Origin: Desulfuromusa sp.
GTDB lineage: Bacteria > Desulfobacterota > Desulfuromonadia > Desulfuromonadales > Geopsychrobacteraceae
Length of the DNA stretch: 13,290 nt
Direction of reading: 5' to 3'
NCBI GenBank assembly: GCA_021647765.1
Contig: JAKIUD010000078.1
Span: 1 to 13,290, forward strand
Under the pieces are notes generated by a model that saw only the letters and a list, made by a program, of their open reading frames with translations, was not told the origin of the DNA and did no database searches. How positions within the stretch are numbered: the stretch's first letter is position 1; each line of letters opens with the position of its first letter. Both the position numbers and the translations under genes were made by a program. Below are positions 11,303-13,290 of this stretch, piece by piece.

Positions 11303-13290
11303 TTATGATTTCTGCACTGTCACAACCAATTCTCCAGCAACCAAATCAACGACAATTCGAGCACCATCCCCCACGTCACCTGCAATTAAAGTTCGTCCGA
11401 CTTTTGTTTCGAGTTTCCTCTGAATGAAGCGTTTAAGTGGCCGGGCACCGTAGACCGGGTCATAAGCGGTTTCGGCAATATAACCACAAGCAGCATCGGT
11501 CAACTCCAGACCAAGATTTCTTTCGGCCATCCGCTGACGTAAATCTTCGATCAGCAGCAATACAATCTGTTTGATTTCTCCTTTGCTCAGTGGTTTAAAA
11601 ATAATTGTATCATCGACACGATTCAGAAACTCTGGCCGAAAGTTCTGTCGCAGCGCCTGTTCAACCTGTTGGATCACCTCAGCCGGAATCTCACCATCCC
11701 GAATTCCTTCAATCAGGTAATCAGAAGCAATATTTGAGGTCATAATAATAACAGTATTTTTAAAACTAACGGTGCGACCTTTAGAATCGGTTGCCCTGCC
11801 ATCATCCAGAATTTGCAATAAAACATTAAATACATCGGGATGGGCTTTTTCAATTTCATCAAACAGAATCACTGCATAGGGATGTCGTCGCACCGCCTCA
11901 GTCAGTTGACCACCCTCCTCGTAGCCGATATATCCGGGAGGAGCCCCAAGCAACCGACTCACCGCATGTTTTTCCATATACTCTGACATATCGATGCGAA
12001 TCATATTGGCCTCGCTATCAAAGAGCGTCTCGGCCAGAGTTCGCGCCAGCTCTGTCTTTCCCACTCCGGTTGGACCGAGAAAAATAAATGAGCCGATCGG
12101 TCGACGGGGATCTTTGATCCCGGCGCGTGCCCGAATCACCGCATCTGTCACCCGTTGCACAGCTTCATCCTGACCAATGACCCGCTGATGGAGGATTTCA
12201 TCCAATTTGAGGAGTTTTTCCCGCTCACCTTCAACCAATCGAGTCACCGGGATGCCAGTCCAATTAGCAACAATTTTGGCAATTTCATCTTCAGTGACCT
12301 CTTCACGCAACAACTTGGCAGTTGCGTCGCTACTCTCCATCTGTTCTTCCTCTGCCTGAAGTTGTCTCTCCAGTTCCGGTAAGCGCCCGTGTTTTAGTTC
12401 AGCAGCCCGATTCAAATCATAGTCACGTTCTGCCTCGGCGATAGCCAAACGGGTTTGTTCAATCTCTTCCCGCAGCTGCTGAGCACCGCGGATACCACCT
12501 TTTTCCAACTGCCATTGCGCCGACAGAGACTGTTCGCTTGATTTTAGTTCGGCCAACTCTTTCTGCAATACGTCCAGTCGTTCACGACTGGCCTGATCTT
12601 TCTCTTTTTTCAGGGCAGCTTCTTCTATTTCCAGTTGCATTAATCTACGGGTGATGGCGTCCAATTCAGCTGGCATAGAATCAATTTCGGTACGAATGGT
12701 GGCACAAGCCTCATCAATGAGATCAATTGCCTTATCTGGAAGAAACCTGTCGGCAATGTAGCGATGACTCAATTCAGCTGCGGCAACCAGAGCATTATCC
12801 TGGATACGGACGCCATGATAAACCTCAAAGCGTTCTTTCAGCCCGCGGAGGATACTGATTGTCGCCTCTACATCCGGCGGTTCAACCATCACTGGCTGGA
12901 ATCTTCGCTCCAAAGCTGGATCCTTTTCCAGATACTGCCGATATTCATCCAATGTCGTTGCACCGATACAGTGTAATTCTCCTCGCGCCAGCATCGGCTT
13001 AAGCATATTTCCAGCATCGATAGCACCTTCAGCCTTACCAGTACCCACAATCGTATGTAATTCATCGATAAACAGCAGAATATGACCCTGGCTATCCTGA
13101 ATCTCTTTAAGAACTGCCTTGAGTCGTTCCTCAAACTCACCCCGATACTTTGCTCCTGCAACCAGTGCTCCCATATCGAGTGAGAAAACGGTTTTATCCT
13201 TCAGCCCTTCGGGAACGTCACCACGGACGATCCGATGTGCCAAACCTTCAACGATGGCCGTTTTCCCCACCCCCCGCTCACCAAACAAAA
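11303..13290 (-). CDS. clpB: ATP-dependent chaperone ClpB, 3' part (truncated by window edge)
   Basis: ClpB is the hexameric AAA+ disaggregase that rescues aggregated protein with DnaK. The visible 661-662 residues begin inside the first nucleotide-binding domain, so the N-domain and the start lie beyond the window. Counting from the first complete residues, NBD1 has Walker A GERGVGKT (3-10), Walker B LLFIDELH (71-78) and Arg residues at ERRFQP (127-132). The coiled-coil middle domain spans about 205-325 and distinguishes ClpB from ClpA and ClpC. NBD2 has Walker A GPTGVGKT (405-412), pore loop PPGYIGYEEGG (450-460), Walker B VILFDEIEKAHP (473-484) and the sensor-2 GARPLKR (614-620). Walker A here reads FGERGVGKT rather than the more usual IGEPGVGKT, a mild variant. 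The gene is transcribed leftward toward the repeat terminator. Its promoter is not visible. Confidence 0.96.
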   Translation of the reverse strand, partial: LFGERGVGKTAIVEGLAHRIVRGDVPEGLKDKTVFSLDMGALVAGAKYRGEFEERLKAVLKEIQDSQGHILLFIDELHTIVGTGKAEGAIDAGNMLKPMLARGELHCIGATTLDEYRQYLEKDPALERRFQPVMVEPPDVEATISILRGLKERFEVYHGVRIQDNALVAAAELSHRYIADRFLPDKAIDLIDEACATIRTEIDSMPAELDAITRRLMQLEIEEAALKKEKDQASRERLDVLQKELAELKSSEQSLSAQWQLEKGGIRGAQQLREEIEQTRLAIAEAERDYDLNRAAELKHGRLPELERQLQAEEEQMESSDATAKLLREEVTEDEIAKIVANWTGIPVTRLVEGEREKLLKLDEILHQRVIGQDEAVQRVTDAVIRARAGIKDPRRPIGSFIFLGPTGVGKTELARTLAETLFDSEANMIRIDMSEYMEKHAVSRLLGAPPGYIGYEEGGQLTEAVRRHPYAVILFDEIEKAHPDVFNVLLQILDDGRATDSKGRTVSFKNTVIIMTSNIASDYLIEGIRDGEIPAEVIQQVEQALRQNFRPEFLNRVDDTIIFKPLSKGEIKQIVLLLIEDLRQRMAERNLGLELTDAACGYIAETAYDPVYGARPLKRFIQRKLETKVGRTLIAGDVGDGARIVVDLVAGELVVTVQKS

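Noticed and set aside
12889..13161. 90-aa minus-strand frame and other frames within clpB
   Set aside because: These are out-of-frame shadows of the continuous ClpB coding sequence.

Overview
The window looks like a chromosomal segment of a Desulfuromonas/Geobacter-type bacterium (Desulfobacterota). This is inferred from gene content, not from a marker gene: a futalosine-pathway menaquinone pair (mqnB, mqnD), an MglA/MglB polarity module very close to the Myxococcus proteins, a long-form SerA with ASB and ACT domains, and ClpB.

Layout. Positions 1-397 hold no gene but carry a near-consensus promoter (144-172) and a 168-bp nested palindrome (219-386) whose right end abuts the ribosome binding site of serA (398-1987, +). 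A long imperfect hairpin (about 2019-2121) separates serA from a convergent leftward operon. That operon comprises an unrecognised 426-aa protein, mqnB and mqnD (5009 down to 2168), with adjacent or overlapping gene ends. The divergent region 5010-5201 carries two perfect inverted repeats and a good promoter for mglB-mglA (5202-6304, +). After these come tRNA-Asn(GTT) with its own consensus promoter and a strong terminator (6322-6496), then a membrane-anchored DUF4124 protein (6698-7363, +).

From 7364 to about 11205 the window is accessory in character. It starts with a structured non-coding stretch (palindromes at 7393-7500, a 9-C tract, an attC-like palindrome at 7630-7680). Next is a conspicuously AT-rich, three-gene overlapping operon (7706-9207, +): a TIGR04255-family protein, a 60-aa protein and an unrecognised 193-aa protein with a SQECD motif. 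Then comes a leftward hipBA locus in which hipB and its operator look intact, while hipA is broken by two frame-disrupting lesions. The hipBA locus is flanked by two directly oriented copies of a terminator-like repeat sharing 30 identical bases (9273-9302 and 11162-11191). The window closes with the 3' 1.98 kb of clpB on the minus strand.

How the parts fit. serA, mqnBD, mglBA, tRNA-Asn and clpB are ordinary core functions (serine synthesis, respiratory quinone, cell polarity, translation, protein disaggregation). The best candidate for something undescribed is the AT-rich TIGR04255 / 60-aa / SQECD operon between structured DNA and a decayed toxin-antitoxin locus. Its position suggests a horizontally acquired, possibly defensive cassette, but no function can be shown from sequence alone. 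The serA-leader palindrome and the duplicated terminator repeat are the most notable non-coding signals.
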